NCBI GenBank assembly: GCA_014529385.2
Contig: CM043958.1
Span: forward strand, 118,971,018 to 119,035,017
Direction of reading: 5' to 3'
DNA: 64,000 bases
Origin: Adiantum capillus-veneris
Taxonomy: Eukaryota > Streptophyta > Polypodiopsida > Polypodiales > Pteridaceae
Translations under genes and position numbers: made by a program
The notes under the pieces: model-generated
What the model was told of the DNA's origin: nothing
The model's database searches: none
What the model saw: the letters and a program-made list of their open reading frames with translations, nothing else
Shown here: one piece after another, positions 41,715 through 54,625 of the stretch
How positions within the stretch are numbered: the first letter of the stretch is position 1
Layout: the number at the start of each line of letters is the position of its first letter

Positions 41715-43803
41715 GATGGCCATTGTTGGGCTAAGCCTACTCATTCTAGAATGAGGTATCCAACTTTGAACAAGAGAAGTAAATGTGGTGGCCACCTCAT
41801 TCGTAAGAATAGCTTGTTCTCAAAAAGTGCAACGAAGAGGTAGCCAAATGAGACTTCTTGGACATAGAAATTGCTAACATCAATTGCGTCCGTCGGTATG
41901 TTGAGCACCAAAAATGGAACACTTTGTTGCTTCCACTATGGTAGCATTCCAATTCTTGTTTGGGAGTGTCCATGCCCTGTCTATTACTTGCTCAATGAAT
42001 ACAACTGGACCTATTTGTTTATCCACCTCGGAAGGCATAATCACCCCATTGCAAAGGGGTTTGCAATCAGCGATCAGACAGACGAGAGAAATTGTGTCGC
42101 GTGTACTATCTGAAACACCGGTGACTGGACCTATGCATTTGAGATTGAATCTTACATAGCAGATGGTTATGGGGGGGTGGTACAAGAAAATGGGGAGCAA
42201 TTGAATAGAAATGAGCTCTTGTCTATACTGGAGGAGATGTAGCCATTGATTCATACACAGAGGTATTGAATTGCTGTCTGATATATGCAGCAATTTTGCT
42301 CCCTCCATGAGATCTAGCCTTCATATTTTTTGTTTAAAACTCAGATTCAAACATTGCATGCGAGAAGAAACTACTGCACAAATTGGTGTTGGTGTAGAGT
42401 CCCAATTGATTTGGCCAAAAAACATTTGTGCCTACAAGTTTTTCCACGGTTTGCTTTTTTGAGGACAATCGACAAATCATAGCAAAAGATGTCATGTGTT
42501 AAAAATTTTCAGTCAATGGCCCAGGATCTGGCGTTGATCTTGTGAATAGAATGCGACAAGACAGAAGTGGAGACCTCCAAAAAAGATAGGTTTGCTTTGA
42601 TCACGTCCGAAAATAGTAGGTTGGAAAACAATTGTAGACCATGCCTATGACCCTACGTAAGGCCTACTGGAATATCGTCACTCTACTTTTCCATTTGTTC
42701 ATAACATTGATTAATCATTGCACTTTGTAGGATCCAAGAAATGCAGACAATAGCTATGTGTGGATGAAGGAAGAAGACACACAAGAAAATCATGTTTTGG
42801 GAAATGATGAATTTGGTGTTGTTGGAAAGCGGGCACCGTCCAACTGATTTTTAGAGGATTCATGACATATGAGGCTGGGGAAAATTGGAAATCTATTTGA
42901 ACTGTATTCAATGGAGGGCCTGACAATATTATGGATGGAAGATAATGCTCTTGCTTGTTTAATTGGGAGCAAATCTTGCACATTCACACCATGCAATACA
43001 TGCATAAAAATTTCAAGGATAAGCACAAGCATATGTGTGAATTATGCCGAGGTGCAAGGAGAGACAAGGAGGCAACAAGCTTGTACAAGACTGTTCGCAC
43101 TTGGTGAGATACTAACTGATAGTAACTTGTCACAGATGGATTGTTGGCTCAGTTGGTGGCACGTGTGTTACCCTTGCTGGCAGAAGAACTTTGCTGGGGT
43201 AAAACTATGCGAGATCCTATTTGAGTGAAATTTATATTTAATTGCTTCAATGCATTTACAAGATTCTTATATGTTGCAGGGGATGATCTGCCATACATTC
43301 CAACTACAAACCTTGCCGAGACAAAGCACACAAGTTGGCATGCTAGCGAGGGAAACAAAGAAATGTTGAGCTTGTATGATGCATGCGTTTCCGATGTATT
43401 GAATGCTGTGTAGATGCTTTCTTTTGTCAGGGTAGATATCATGGAGGCTCCACATATTCATAGCAACAACAAGAATGATGGAGAACTTGATATGAAGACT
43501 GTTGTTTGCTACACTTGTCACAACATGGAACATACACTTAACAAGTGTTCTAAAAGCCCGCACCTTTCTCACACTTTATTGAGGGGATTGAAGATGATAA
43601 TGACCATAAAGTGTACAACATGGGGATGGTTGTCAACATTGCCAATACTTTTGAAGATAGCAATCAAGAACCTCAAGGTAGCTCAGACTACCAAGATCAC
43701 ACAAATACTCCTACTTCTCAAGATTGGTGATGGTGCTTTTAAGTTATTGCATGATGATGGAAGCATACATGATTTCATTTCTACATGTATTGCACAAAGT
43801 TAA
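41715..43803 (+). pseudogene. MULE-like transposase gene, 3' part
   Basis: Continues 24567-25124. Motifs in order: GHCWAKPTHSRMRYP; a FLYWCH/WRKY-like finger with WECPCPVYYLLNEYNW and HLGRHNHPIAKG (41960-42060); RQTREIVSRVLSETPVTGP; an exon after the acceptor at 42730 with LHIHTMQYMHKNFKDKHK and CRGARRDKEATSLYK, suggestive of the transposase core; PYIPTTNLAETKHTSW (43290-43340); and an intact CX2CX4HX4C knuckle CYTCHNMEHTLNKC (43510-43551). The order finger, core, knuckle fits Mutator-like transposases or domesticated relatives. Many stops and frame changes. No MULE terminal repeats were located. Confidence 0.5.
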
Positions 43804-44260
43804 AATTGTATATAACTCCCTTGAATTATAAACTTGAAATTGCATATGATTTTCTTGAATTATAAAGTTGAAATTGCATGTGACTCCCTTGAATGATAAA
43901 TTAAAAACATTTTTTCAATGAACAAAATAAATTGTGTGTATATGGTAAAAGATTTGCAATACCAATACAAAGATTTCATTGAATCACAAGATTTCCTGAT
44001 GACACCATAGTAAAATACATATTTAATTTTAGGTATGCCTTGAAAACATCATTTTAATCCAATGACTGACTATAGTAAGCATACACTCATTGTCACACAT
44101 AATGAAAAAGCTTTCACATTACAAGCTAACCAAAAGCTAAAACTAGAACCCCTTCTTAGTCCTTTCCAAGTTAAAAGGTAAGCTCAAAAACATAACAAAT
44201 TGGTTCTAATCAATGAAATTGAAACACAGGAAGACCCATTGTTTCCTTCTTAAGAAAAAT
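43804..44260. other. AT-rich non-coding
   Basis: Short imperfect repeats of ttgaattataaacttg and variants at 43822-43900; otherwise nothing recognised. Confidence 0.4.
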
Positions 44261-44650
44261 TTTGATGAAATATAAAGAAATCTATGTTGAAGATCTACCT
44301 TTAGGATTACCTTCTTCTATAGCAAAAGACCACACAATAGAGTTGATTCCAAGTAGTGTACCAATCGAGCAGCATATCATCAAAATCAAATTAAACAAAG
44401 AGAAATTTAATATCAAATTGAGAAATAATTAAATTGTGATTTAAGCAAGCCAAGTAGGTGTTCCAATTCTCTCAGTCCAAAAGAAAAATTGTACTTATTG
44501 TTTGTGCATTGACTGTAGAAAACTTAATAAAATCATGATAAAGAATAGTTTTCCAATTTCTCGTGTTGACGACTTACTTGATTAATTAAGTGGTGCATTC
44601 ATTTTTAGTAGGATATATCTTAAATTTGGATATCATTAAGTGCGCATTTT
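44261..44650 (+). pseudogene. Ty3/gypsy reverse transcriptase remnant
   Basis: Plus strand: DLPLGLPSSIAKDHTIEL, a stop-broken linker, SQVGVPILSVQKKNCTYCL, CIDCRKLNKIMIKNSFPI, VDDLLD, stop, LSGAFIFSRIYLKFGYH. These are RT motifs 1-2 and A of a gypsy element (usual DLKSGYHQI here YLKFGYH, with the catalytic Asp lost). At least three stops. No LTR seen. Confidence 0.7.
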
Positions 44651-44999
44651 CATTGAATTTCCCACTCAACCGCATGAACCTCCAAGTATTCTTGACTATC
44701 ATGGTCTAACTCAAGTTTTATAACAATAGTGTTCTTAAGAAGGCCTATTCTACTTCTATTTTTGATGATGAAAAGGCTTCTCCAAGGGGGAATAATATCA
44801 GGACACGGGTCCTATGGACGCCCCAAACAAGGTCTATTATGGTGGTTGGGTGGGTAGTATCCCTAAGGCAAGGCTTAGCCATGTTTCAAGCATGCAATCA
44901 AGGGGTTTCTAGGGCCAATGGCTATATCTAGAGGAAGGGTGGGTGGAGATTATTATGCTTGTGACTACCCGTGTCCTTTCATGCTAGCTATCAACTCTT
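44651..44999. other. Non-coding, no feature recognised
   Basis: GC-richer patch at 44800-44970 unlike its AT-rich neighbours; origin unclear. Confidence 0.35.
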
Positions 45000-45440
45000 C
45001 CATAACCTTCTACATGCTTCCCTTTCCAAAGATTCTTTTGAGAGGTAAGCATGTTTCCTTGAAATGAATCGTTCTATCTTTTGAGAAAACAAAATTCATC
45101 CTTAGAGCTCCATTAACATCATCACATCTCTGTATACGATCAAAAGTATCCCAGAAGACAATTCTAGACTCTCCCTTCTTCTTGAGGAGGTAGTTGTCTT
45201 GGTTCAGGTCAAAACTCTTGTTATAAAACCTAGCAGTAGTTATATTCAATAGAAATCAATAACTTTCACATATTTCATTTGGCTTAATAGTCAATTCCTC
45301 CTTGCTTGATTCTGCTCTTGTATGCCCCACAATCAACTTGTCCATCCATTTTTTCCATTTAACTATCATATTGACTGCCTCTTCCACTTCATCTTCAACC
45401 CTAATTGACCAATTGATCCTCTAAACAATTCATTAGGCCC
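45000..45440 (-). pseudogene. Gag fragment related to the nested Ty3 element
   Basis: Minus strand at 45249-45010 has RIVFWDTFDRIQRCDDV, then FVFSKDRTIHFKETCLPL and FGKGSM. This aligns with IWCDSTEHARREC, LVFFKDGKIHLRETCLPL and FGKGGM of the gag at 32748-35111. Upstream, 45440-45300 reads EDEVEEAVNMIVKWKKW, matching WNEVEAAISLLAKRQRR there. Much diverged, Cys residues of the knuckle partly lost. It shows that an older relative inserted nearby. Confidence 0.65.
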
Positions 45441-46650
45441 TTTTGAAGTTGTTTATTTGCACAAAAAGTTCCACTTTTCTAGATTTAAATTTGGATTTAA
45501 AGACTTTTGTTCATTTGTAGAAAGCTGATCAAGTCGGATTTCTTCTACACATACACAAAGTTCAAGCACCACAATGAAGGGCAAAGTTTAGGCACTGCTT
45601 CCAGATCTCCAAGATCTTTATTTTCCATTGTATAGTTTACAAAATTTTGATATATTACATGCTTCAAACCAACCTAATTTGTTAGTTATTACCTGCCCTT
45701 GCCTTCTATATTATTTTCTCCTAATCCTTAACAATGTTTTCCTAATTGTTGATGATGTATATAAATGTTTTTGTTGTTGAAAAAGGACAAGTAGCTGTGG
45801 CATAACTTGGTATTTTTCTCCTTTGACTTGGCTCTATCTTCTCATTCTATTCGATTTTTGTGGAGTTCACCAAAAATATTGGACAAAAACTTTTTTTGTT
45901 TGGGGGGGGGGGGGGGGGGGGGGGGGGCACCATGCCTCTACCTATGACAAAGGGTGAGATAGACAAACTCAAACAAAGACAAGAGAAGCAACTTATAGAG
46001 ATTCCAAGTAGATTTTATTAATTATAATGAAATAAGTACAAAGGAAATCCATTTCGAGTGTTTTTTATTCCAATTAAATCTAAAAACCCTTAACCTTCCT
46101 CAATGTGTGCTCAATCACCACACCACGATGGCACACACTTGAGTAATACCCAAATATATTTTCCCAAATTGTTGATGACATTAGATAATTCTTTCTTGCA
46201 CTTCCCTATACCTCTTCTAGGGGGGTTCACCATTCAGTACCCCCATATATAACGTGTGTTCGTGGGGTATTCAAAATACCCCTCATTTACCATGGCTAAA
46301 TGAATAAAATGACCCTTTATTTTAGGAGTTTTTTTTTCAAAATTAAATATAAAAACCCCTTATTTTAATGTAACTTTGTTAAATTGCCAAAAAATTTTGC
46401 AGTTTAAAACCCCTCGTATCGAACTCATGTTTTACATTAACATGATTACATAGTGCACCCCCCGAGTACCTCTTATGATGAAGATGTAGCTAAGCCTATA
46501 AGTTCTTGAAACCATGCAACTCCAAATTACTAAAAATATTTTCTTCTATGCTTATGAATTTGGAAAAGAATCCCTAATTTTAGCATATGAGTAAGACCAT
46601 AAGAAAATCACACTAAGCCTGCTTATGCCAATGAGATACTCTAAGCCAAG
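45441..46650. other. Non-coding with a 26-base G run
   Basis: AT-rich apart from 26 consecutive G at 45902-45927. The 46190-46470 part repeats phrases such as taccccc and acccctcat and may be LTR-derived; no partner found. Confidence 0.4.
45902..45927 (+). repeat. Poly-G run (26)
   Basis: Uninterrupted G homopolymer; potential quadruplex or length-unstable site. Confidence 0.9.
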
Positions 46651-46734
46651 CTTTCTATCCTATTCTCACCAAAATGAGAAGTCATCTATGTGTACCGTGT
46701 ATTGATTTTGATGTCTCAACACTCTCCCTCAAGT
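46651..46734 (-). other. 3' LTR edge and polypurine tract of a copia element
   Basis: Minus strand ...GACTTGAGGGAGAG followed by TGTTGAGACATC, the usual copia polypurine tract and TGTTG LTR start (junction 46721/46722). The LTR's other end and partner are not recognised. Confidence 0.5.
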
Positions 46735-48330
46735 CTATGCCGTCTCTCATAATCCAAGCATGGCCCAAAATTGCATCAGCTTCTTTGCTTTCTCCTAGGG
46801 TCTTTGCAAAAATGCTTGCAACCTGTCCTCATGTACCTAAGGCCAATGTTGCTAGGCAAGACCCTATCTTTGATGAAGTCGTAGTGCACCTTAATGTATT
46901 TTGTTCTCACATGGAACACTAGGTTATGTGCCAGCTATATGCTATTAAGATTGTTGTAGTAGATGAAAACCGACTTTTGAACTTGTGTGACCAACTCTCC
47001 AAGTAGAATCTCAAGCATGGTACCTCACATGCTGGCAATACAACACTCCTACAGTCTCCCTATAGTCAGCCTATGTACTCGACAAAGAAACCATGGACTA
47101 CTTCTTGATGATCCATGTGATATCAACAGTCCCAGGTGAGAACATAAACCCATTGGTAGAACAGAAGATCAAATAAACTACCAGTCCAATCTGCATCTGT
47201 ATACCCATAGGGTTGCATCTCTATGCTGACCTTATGAAAGATTGCATAGTTAAAGGTAGCACTCAGCTCATTGTGTGTCTCATCACATGAAAATTGGACT
47301 TTTTGGGAGCTGCATAGATTGACTCTCAATCCCAATCATGTAACTTAAATATGGTAATGAGATTGTCAAGTAGATCAATCTACTAGCAATCTTCTCGTAC
47401 GTGGTGGCATTCTCAAGTACATCACCCACATCAACTTGCACCTTAAAATTCCAATTGAAGGGCATAGAAATAGGCTTACAATCATCCATACCATACTTTG
47501 ACAACATATCCAATGCGTATTGTCTTTGTGACAACATATCCAATGCTTATGGACTTTGTGATATCCCATATGCCCTCTTATCTATGCGTATAGTTTCAAT
47601 GCCAAAAAATATCCATATGCCCTCTTATCTATGCGTATAGTTTCAATGCCAAAAAATAGCATAGTTCTCCCAAATCTTTCATGTCAAACTCTTGCTTCAA
47701 GAGGCTCTTTACATTCTTAGATTCAATCTCATGATATCAGTTCACCCACGTAGATGCATATAAGCACAATATCTACCTCACGTTTTCACACAAAAGAGGA
47801 GTGATCTGCATCAACCCTATAGAAACTAGTAGTGTCAAATAGGCTACAATCTTCTCATGCCAAGCTCTAGGTACTTGATTCAGCCCTTATAATGATTTAC
47901 CTAGCTTGTGTATATATGTACTCATGATGTCTCACATCCTCATATCCCAATGGTTTCTCTATGTACACCTCTCTCTTGCAAGTCATTGTGGAAGAATGCA
48001 TTCTTCACATCCATTATGCAAAACCAAACCTTTTGTTGTAGCCACTACAATAATGGTATGGATTGTATCCATCTTAGCTACATGGATGAAAGGATCCTCA
48101 TAAACAATGCCATATGTATGTGCATAACTCTTTGCTACCAATCTAGCCTTATACCTCCTCACTATGCCACTTGCATTGTGCTGCACCTTGTAAGCCCATT
48201 TACATCAAATCACATTATTCTTGTTGGAAATGGTACTAGATCCCATGTTTCATTAGCATCAATGGAAGCTATCTCCTCATTTATAGATTGATCCCATGCT
48301 AAATCTCCAATAGCATTCTCTACAATTAGG
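46735..48330 (-). pseudogene. Ty1/copia pol remnant (RT and RNase H)
   Basis: From high to low coordinates: IVRRYKARLVAKSYAHTYG and FIHVAKMDTIHTIIVVA (48186-47983, start of copia RT); YALDMLSKYGMDDCKPI and IASRLIYLTISLPYLSYM (47543-47283, RT end); YGYTDADWTGSLFD (47220, RNase H start); and near 46860-46750 a weak match to the RNase H end. Motif order fits a minus-strand copia pol. The middle, including the YVDD box, is missing or unreadable, and small duplications (30 bp at 47499-47558, 47 bp at 47567-47660) add damage. Confidence 0.75.
47499..47660. repeat. Two short tandem duplications inside copia RT
   Basis: A 30-bp unit (core gacaacatatccaatgc) repeated twice, in frame with RT; a 47-bp unit (core atgccctcttatctatg) repeated twice right after it. 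Confidence 0.85.
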
Positions 48331-49645
48331 CTCTACATTAGTGCATAATGGTGAGCCACAAAACTAGAATGAGTCAATCTTTGCATAGGATTCGTTACTC
48401 TCACAGATGTATGTGGTCCATGATCACTATGAGGTGTCCTATTTTAAGCACTTAGGGTCTTCATAGAGGGTACACCTAAATTTTCATTGAGACTTTGATC
48501 CGAGCCACTCCAATGGGAGTATGCTTGTGCTCCATGATGTTCAGTATGTGCCTGATGCTCGTAGGAGTTTGATCTCTATCTCATAGCTCAGAGATCATGG
48601 GTGTCATGTTTAGTTGACTGATGAGTCTTACTTGATGAAGAGAGGTTTTCTTGTGATAGCGCGAGGCCGTTGTGGTGCTCATTCGATTCTTCTCTATGTT
48701 CTTAGTGTTAGAGATGACATAGTCTATGTGAGTCCGTTGCCATGCAACAATGGAAGCCTAGGCCAATACACTTTATCGATGAGAAACACGACACTTTGCC
48801 TGTTGTGCATGTAGGGTCTCATGATAGAAATATAAAGTAAGACATCTTTTCGAGTGCACAACTAGAGAAGACATCGATGGTGGTGAAAAATTTTGATGCT
48901 TTGCCAGTCAGGGACCAGAGCAGTGAGTCACATGTGTGAGACGGTGCATTCTTAGTGACTTTGTAGACATGTACTCAGCGAGAGCTCTAGAGTGCTATGC
49001 ACAACATGTACATAGTTGTAGATTTAGAGGGGCCATGCCCTAGCGAGACACAATGGATTGATCTCTTAGGACAGAGATGCCTCCTACCACAGAGATGAGT
49101 GATATGGAGTTCTTTGGCATGCTCATGCTAGAGACTGATATGATGATTCCAGAACATGTGGATACAGTCCCTATGGATGATGAGGGAGTGATGACTACCC
49201 TAGAGTCATGATTGACACATCCATGCGTGACTAGTTCTAGCGGTGATGTAGTGAGGGTTGAGATACCTACTACGGATAGATTGGAAGTGGTCATTGCACA
49301 TGGCGTTGATGCAATGGGCATGGATATGCTAGCAGAGATTATGGGTTTATCACCAGTCGTTCAAAAATCTCATGTACGACCGCTTAGTGTCGAGACCTGA
49401 CATAGTATCTATAGTGGGAGTGTTTGTAGTTGGGATAGTCAGTCATGCAATGATTGACACTAGCATGATGCATCATGGAGCCGTGTAGGTCATTATAGGA
49501 TACCTGAAGGGTATGTATGCTGATTCTAGCAAGGATATATGCTTTTGTACATTGCTAGAGTCTATACGCTGTATGCATCGACTTTGAGAGAGCTAGTAGG
49601 CATAGGTTGAGATGACTTTCCTCCCTACACCATGCACATACTACT
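48331..49645. other. Unrecognised region, possibly decayed copia (+)
   Basis: No motif I can defend. At 49680-49700 the phrase aagtgggagatgg then ttggggt resembles the polypurine tract/LTR junction of the copia element at 55150-55165, so 48600-49690 may be the eroded 3' half of a plus-strand copia copy. Confidence 0.3.
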
Positions 49646-49850
49646 AGGTCCTATAGTAGTACCAATTATCAACAAATTCTCCTTTAAGTGGGAGATGGTT
49701 GGGGTAAAGGTAGAGTGCCTCTTATTGGGCCGAAGATGCCAAAGACGTTCAACCATCCATTACTTGTACACACCTTATTTTTTACTAGATACAATAATAA
49801 GGGACTCTCTCATACACATATTGTGGTGAGCTGCTCCACCCACATCCTAT

Positions 49851-49852
<2 letters not shown>

Positions 49853-49890
<38 letters not shown>
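49853..49890. repeat. (CT)n microsatellite
   Basis: About 18 CT units. Confidence 0.95.
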
Positions 49891-49892
<2 letters not shown>

Positions 49893-49899
49893 CACACTT

Positions 49900-52652
49900 A
49901 CCACATTTGTGCACTCACAGAGGTGTGGGAGGAAAGATGCCCTAGGCCCGCTCTTGATCTTATTACTGCCCTTGCCAACCTACAAAATCCAATATGACTC
50001 AACCATGAGGGGAGAAGAGTACTTGGTTATGCATACTCAAGCATTGCAACCAAACAAAAATAAAAACACTTCACTTTACCTTAAACAAACACTTCTAAAG
50101 AATTCTTTTTAAACTCTTAGTTTTTGACATTTTTTTTAATTTAATAGCAAAACTCACTATTGTGAGTGAATTATATTGAACAACCCAAAAATTTTTAAAC
50201 TTAGATTCAAAATACTACAAAGATTTGCCAACAGAGAAAAAGGGTTACACTTTAGTGCATTTTAGTGTATTCTCTAATGTTGTAACTCTTTTATAGCATA
50301 ATTTTGTTTCAAATTTTATTTATGCCACTTATACCAATTTTAGCACAAATGGCATTATGGCCACAATGCAACTGCTTTCTTTGGCAAAACAACACATCAA
50401 ATAAATTATTCTTTTTAATAATTTAGTGTTGCTATATGTATTTTGTAGTTTAGATTAGAAAAACCTACTAACTATGGAGTAATTGCATAATATCTGAAGC
50501 ATGGTCAAGAAAGAGAAAAACTGCATTAAATTTAGCATAACCATGTCAATTTTGAGGATATTTTTGCATAGTTATGCTGCTGATGGTGAGAGGAACATTT
50601 TGGGCTTTACTGCTTGCTCCTACGTTCTTTGCATTGCCCATTCTTGACTTTTTTGTTACCATCACATAATTCAAATTTGCAAGAAACAAAGGATAAAAAA
50701 AGTGTGTGCATAGCATAGCCCTAGCTTGAGCTCAAGGAGATGAATTGAGAACACCAATCAAATAAAAAATCCAACAAGATTTGAGGCTTGGCGAGGCCTT
50801 GTGTGAGTGAGGTTAGTTTAAGGACATGATACAGTAAAAGTACATTCACACACACACATAATCACAAATGCCATATATGTTACAAAAAGCTCTGCTCAAA
50901 CAAAAAGGTCACATTTGTATTCTAAAATAATAAAATGAACGATAAGAAAATTAAAAATAAACTAAAAGAATCCATCGACAAACTAAAACAAAAGAATAGT
51001 TGAATGCTTTCATAAGAAAAGAGAGGTTTAATAAGTATAAAAAAAATAAAACAACTTAATGAAATGGACCCTTAAATGAAAGGAATCTTTGACATATTAA
51101 ACAATATAATTATTTTTCAATGAGTCAATACTCACATCATGGGATCAAACTCTTATGAATGCAGGCCTTACTCCCTTCTTCTTTAAGACCCTTTTGATTG
51201 GACCTAAATTTTCATGTGAATAGCTGAAAGCTTCTTTTGTTTAGTTTGTCAATCGATGGACCTTTTCATTTCACACCTTCATTTTATTTTATTCTTTTAG
51301 AATGCCGATGTAAATCTTCACCATGTTGTATTGGTATAACACAATCAAATAGAGAATAAAAAATTTGATATATTGTATATAATCTTATCAATGACATGTC
51401 TATTTATCTATCAATAGCTAAATTTTTTAGCATGAAGAATAAAAGTAGAGTTTTATCGCGATGCTATAACATTGTTCTTTAGGTAGCGCAAAAAAAGAAT
51501 GTACACATACAGTCCAATAGACAATTGAATAATTTGATAGATTGTATATAATCATATCAATATATGCCTATTTATCTACTAATTGCCAAGTTTTTTAATG
51601 TGAAAAATAAGATTATAATTTTAAATAATCTAAAAAGGGTAAGCAATGCTATAATGTTGTCCTCGATGCGGGCCAACAAAGTGGCTTGTTAGAGAGTGCT
51701 TGCACTGAGGTACACAAAGAAGTGGCTATGACATGTGTATATGCATGCAATTTAATTTTGTAGTCAAATTTAAAATTTAGAGGTAAGTCCCAAAATTTCT
51801 AGGTGTATATGCAGTGCAAGTGAGTGTGTATTCAAGCTAGTTGTGATCACTTCATACAATGAATTTATTATGTCTAATGTACATTTACCTTTCATTTACA
51901 TTCTGTACTTCTATGTAGATGACTTGTTGTCACTCCATGGTCTCTTTCCCATAAGGCTTTAAAGAAGTGTGGTCCATCTATATTATTCCCAAGATTTGAT
52001 CTATAACCCTAGAGAAGAAGGGAGATAGACATACAACTATTGTTTTAAGGGTTTTTGCTTGTGATATGAAGCATTGAAAGCTTCCTTTGCTGGACAAGCC
52101 CACTTTAGGCCTATTCTTGTTTCAAAAGGCACCGTTAGACACCTCAAGGGATCATAGATGATTCGACATTGCCATCAAATTCTTTTTTGGGGTGGGTTGG
52201 GAGGGACTTGAACTCAAAACCTTTTTTTCAACCATAGATCCCCATTCAAAAATGCATTTTGCCTTTTTTGATTAGGGAGGTCAAGTTCATGTTTTGCAAA
52301 ATTTTGGCCTTCTTTGTTTAGTAATAAAGGATTTCTCTTAAGTGTTATGCTTCACATTATTCTTTTACTTGACAATTCTCTCTTTGGTTATTCTTTGGTT
52401 TGAAGCTTGTCTCTTTGGGAGGCCATTATGTATGAAACCTCACCTTATGTACACTCTTTCATATTATTGTCACATGTTGCAAAAGCTTTATTATGTATAA
52501 AGATCTTGCAAAATCTCTAGACTTGATAGATGTTGGCAGAATAATCATGATACTTTCAATGTATCATGCACCATTTAAATCTTTTTTCAACACTATTTTG
52601 TATGTGAAAATGTGAGAAAATATTTTAAAAAATAATCCCTACTGTTGAATCC
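49900..52652. other. AT-rich non-coding, with a 169-bp tandem duplication
   Basis: No coding match. Around 51340-51670 a block containing attgtatataatc and tatttatcta occurs twice, 169 bp apart (51364 and 51533), diverged. Confidence 0.5.
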
Positions 52653-52970
52653 TCATGATAGGCATTTTTTTAAATTGTAGTGACCCCCTTGAGAATTGAG
52701 TAGTATGAATACGGAGGATTTTCTCTTGGTGAAACAAACATGAATGCTCTCTTCCATCCATAATATTAAGCATGACTCCATTGAAATAGTGTGAATTGCT
52801 CTCCAATTTGCAATAGCTTCATCTTCCATGAATCGCCCCAAAAATGTGATGGGGGATGGCCATTGTTGAACATGACACCATTTATCATCTCCCAAACGTG
52901 ACTTGGGTTTGGTATCCTCCTCTTTCATCTTGCATATGGCTATAGTTTGCATTTCTTGAACACAACACAC
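52653..52970 (-). CDS. Small open frame, unknown, doubtful
   Basis: 105 codons: AICKMKEEDTKPKSRLGD, QWPSPITFLGRFMEDEAI and ESIHVCFTKRKSSVFIL. Amino-acid composition is protein-like and no repeat underlies it. I recognise no family. It lies 350 bp from the retroelement nest; it could be an exon remnant or chance. Confidence 0.2.
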   Translation of the reverse strand: MCCVQEMQTIAICKMKEEDTKPKSRLGDDKWCHVQQWPSPITFLGRFMEDEAIANWRAIHTISMESCLILWMEESIHVCFTKRKSSVFILLNSQGGHYNLKKCLS

Positions 52971-53316
52971 ATAAATAGTAATTTTTTACAATTCAAAACC
53001 GTCGTCATGTTATTATGACAACTTACATTGGATCATTCGCATGTGTTTCCATGCTTGTTCAACCTATCACACGTCAAATATGATTAAAGAAAACCCAAAT
53101 CCTTTTGAGTATCACCAAATGCATCTCAATGCATTCTATTTACTAGCTCAATCCTAGAATCGGGCCCACTTGTTGACATTTTGAATGTGTGACAACTTCT
53201 ATTTGGGTTACACTCTGCCTTGGAACAAAAAAACCATCGAAAAATGGATATCCATGGGTGCTTTTCAATTTAATAGTCATGTCTGTAATGCCTATGGTGG
53301 CCAGACCAATGAGACA

Positions 53317-53530
53317 TGTTGGGGTGTAGGCCAGGTGGCCGTGGGAAACCACCCTTACTCACTTTCTTCCTAATCAATAGAGAGAGAGAAAGTGAGAGAG
53401 TTGTTCACTCTCTCACTTTCCTCTCCACTAACCCAACTCCCTGTGCAGATTCTTCTTCCCCAATTATCTTCCCCCTTCTCTTGCATCCTTCCCTCTCTAG
53501 CACACTCCACACACGTGCTCTCATACCCCA
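53317..53530 (+). repeat. 5' LTR of the small copia element
   Basis: 214 bp; contains agtgagagagttgttcac and the end gtgctctcatacccca. Confidence 0.9.
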
Positions 53531-53535
53531 TCAAT

Positions 53536-53547
53536 TGGTATTAGAGC
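53536..53547 (+). other. Primer binding site, initiator-Met type
   Basis: TGGTATTAGAGC, one base from the usual TGGTATCAGAGC, five bases after the LTR. Confidence 0.85.
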
Positions 53548-54116
53548 ACAAGTGGGAACAGCAAGGGCTTGCATTGAGGCAAAGAACCGACAACAGGTTC
53601 GAGCTTGAGAATTGAGCAAATCGGCAAAGCTTTGCAGAGAATGGTTGAGAACAACACATGAAGTCCAGATTAAAAGAGCTTGTGTGTGCACACAGCCAGA
53701 CTTTGGCTTGAGTTGGGAAGGCATTGAAGCAATCAAAGCAGAATCAAGCCCTGCAATTGCAGCTCATGAGCAAACAGGGCCAAATCGGGTAGTGATGCAA
53801 GCATGACACACAAAAGGGGCAACAACTCGACATTTGCAGAATCGGGCAGAACAAACCGGATAGGAAATTGGGCCATGAGCTCTCGGGAAGGTACATAGCA
53901 CAGAGAGCCATAGAAAGCTTCGAATAACCAAGAGCAAGCACAATCGGGAAGCCCTACTGAGCAAGAAAAATCAAAATCTTTTGAAGTATTTGGAGCATTG
54001 CATTCCGGCATCACTGAGCATTAAAAGCAGTCTTGGTGAGCTTGTGGTCGATAAGCAAGTCCAAGCGAGATTGGGGGAAAAACAGTCTTGGTGAGCTCGT
54101 GACTCTGTTGAACGAA

Positions 54117-54624
<508 letters not shown>

Positions 54625-54625
<1 letters not shown>

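Noticed and set aside
48614-49400. Small frames on both strands
   Set aside because: No motif and no splice evidence; region may be eroded copia sequence but cannot be shown.
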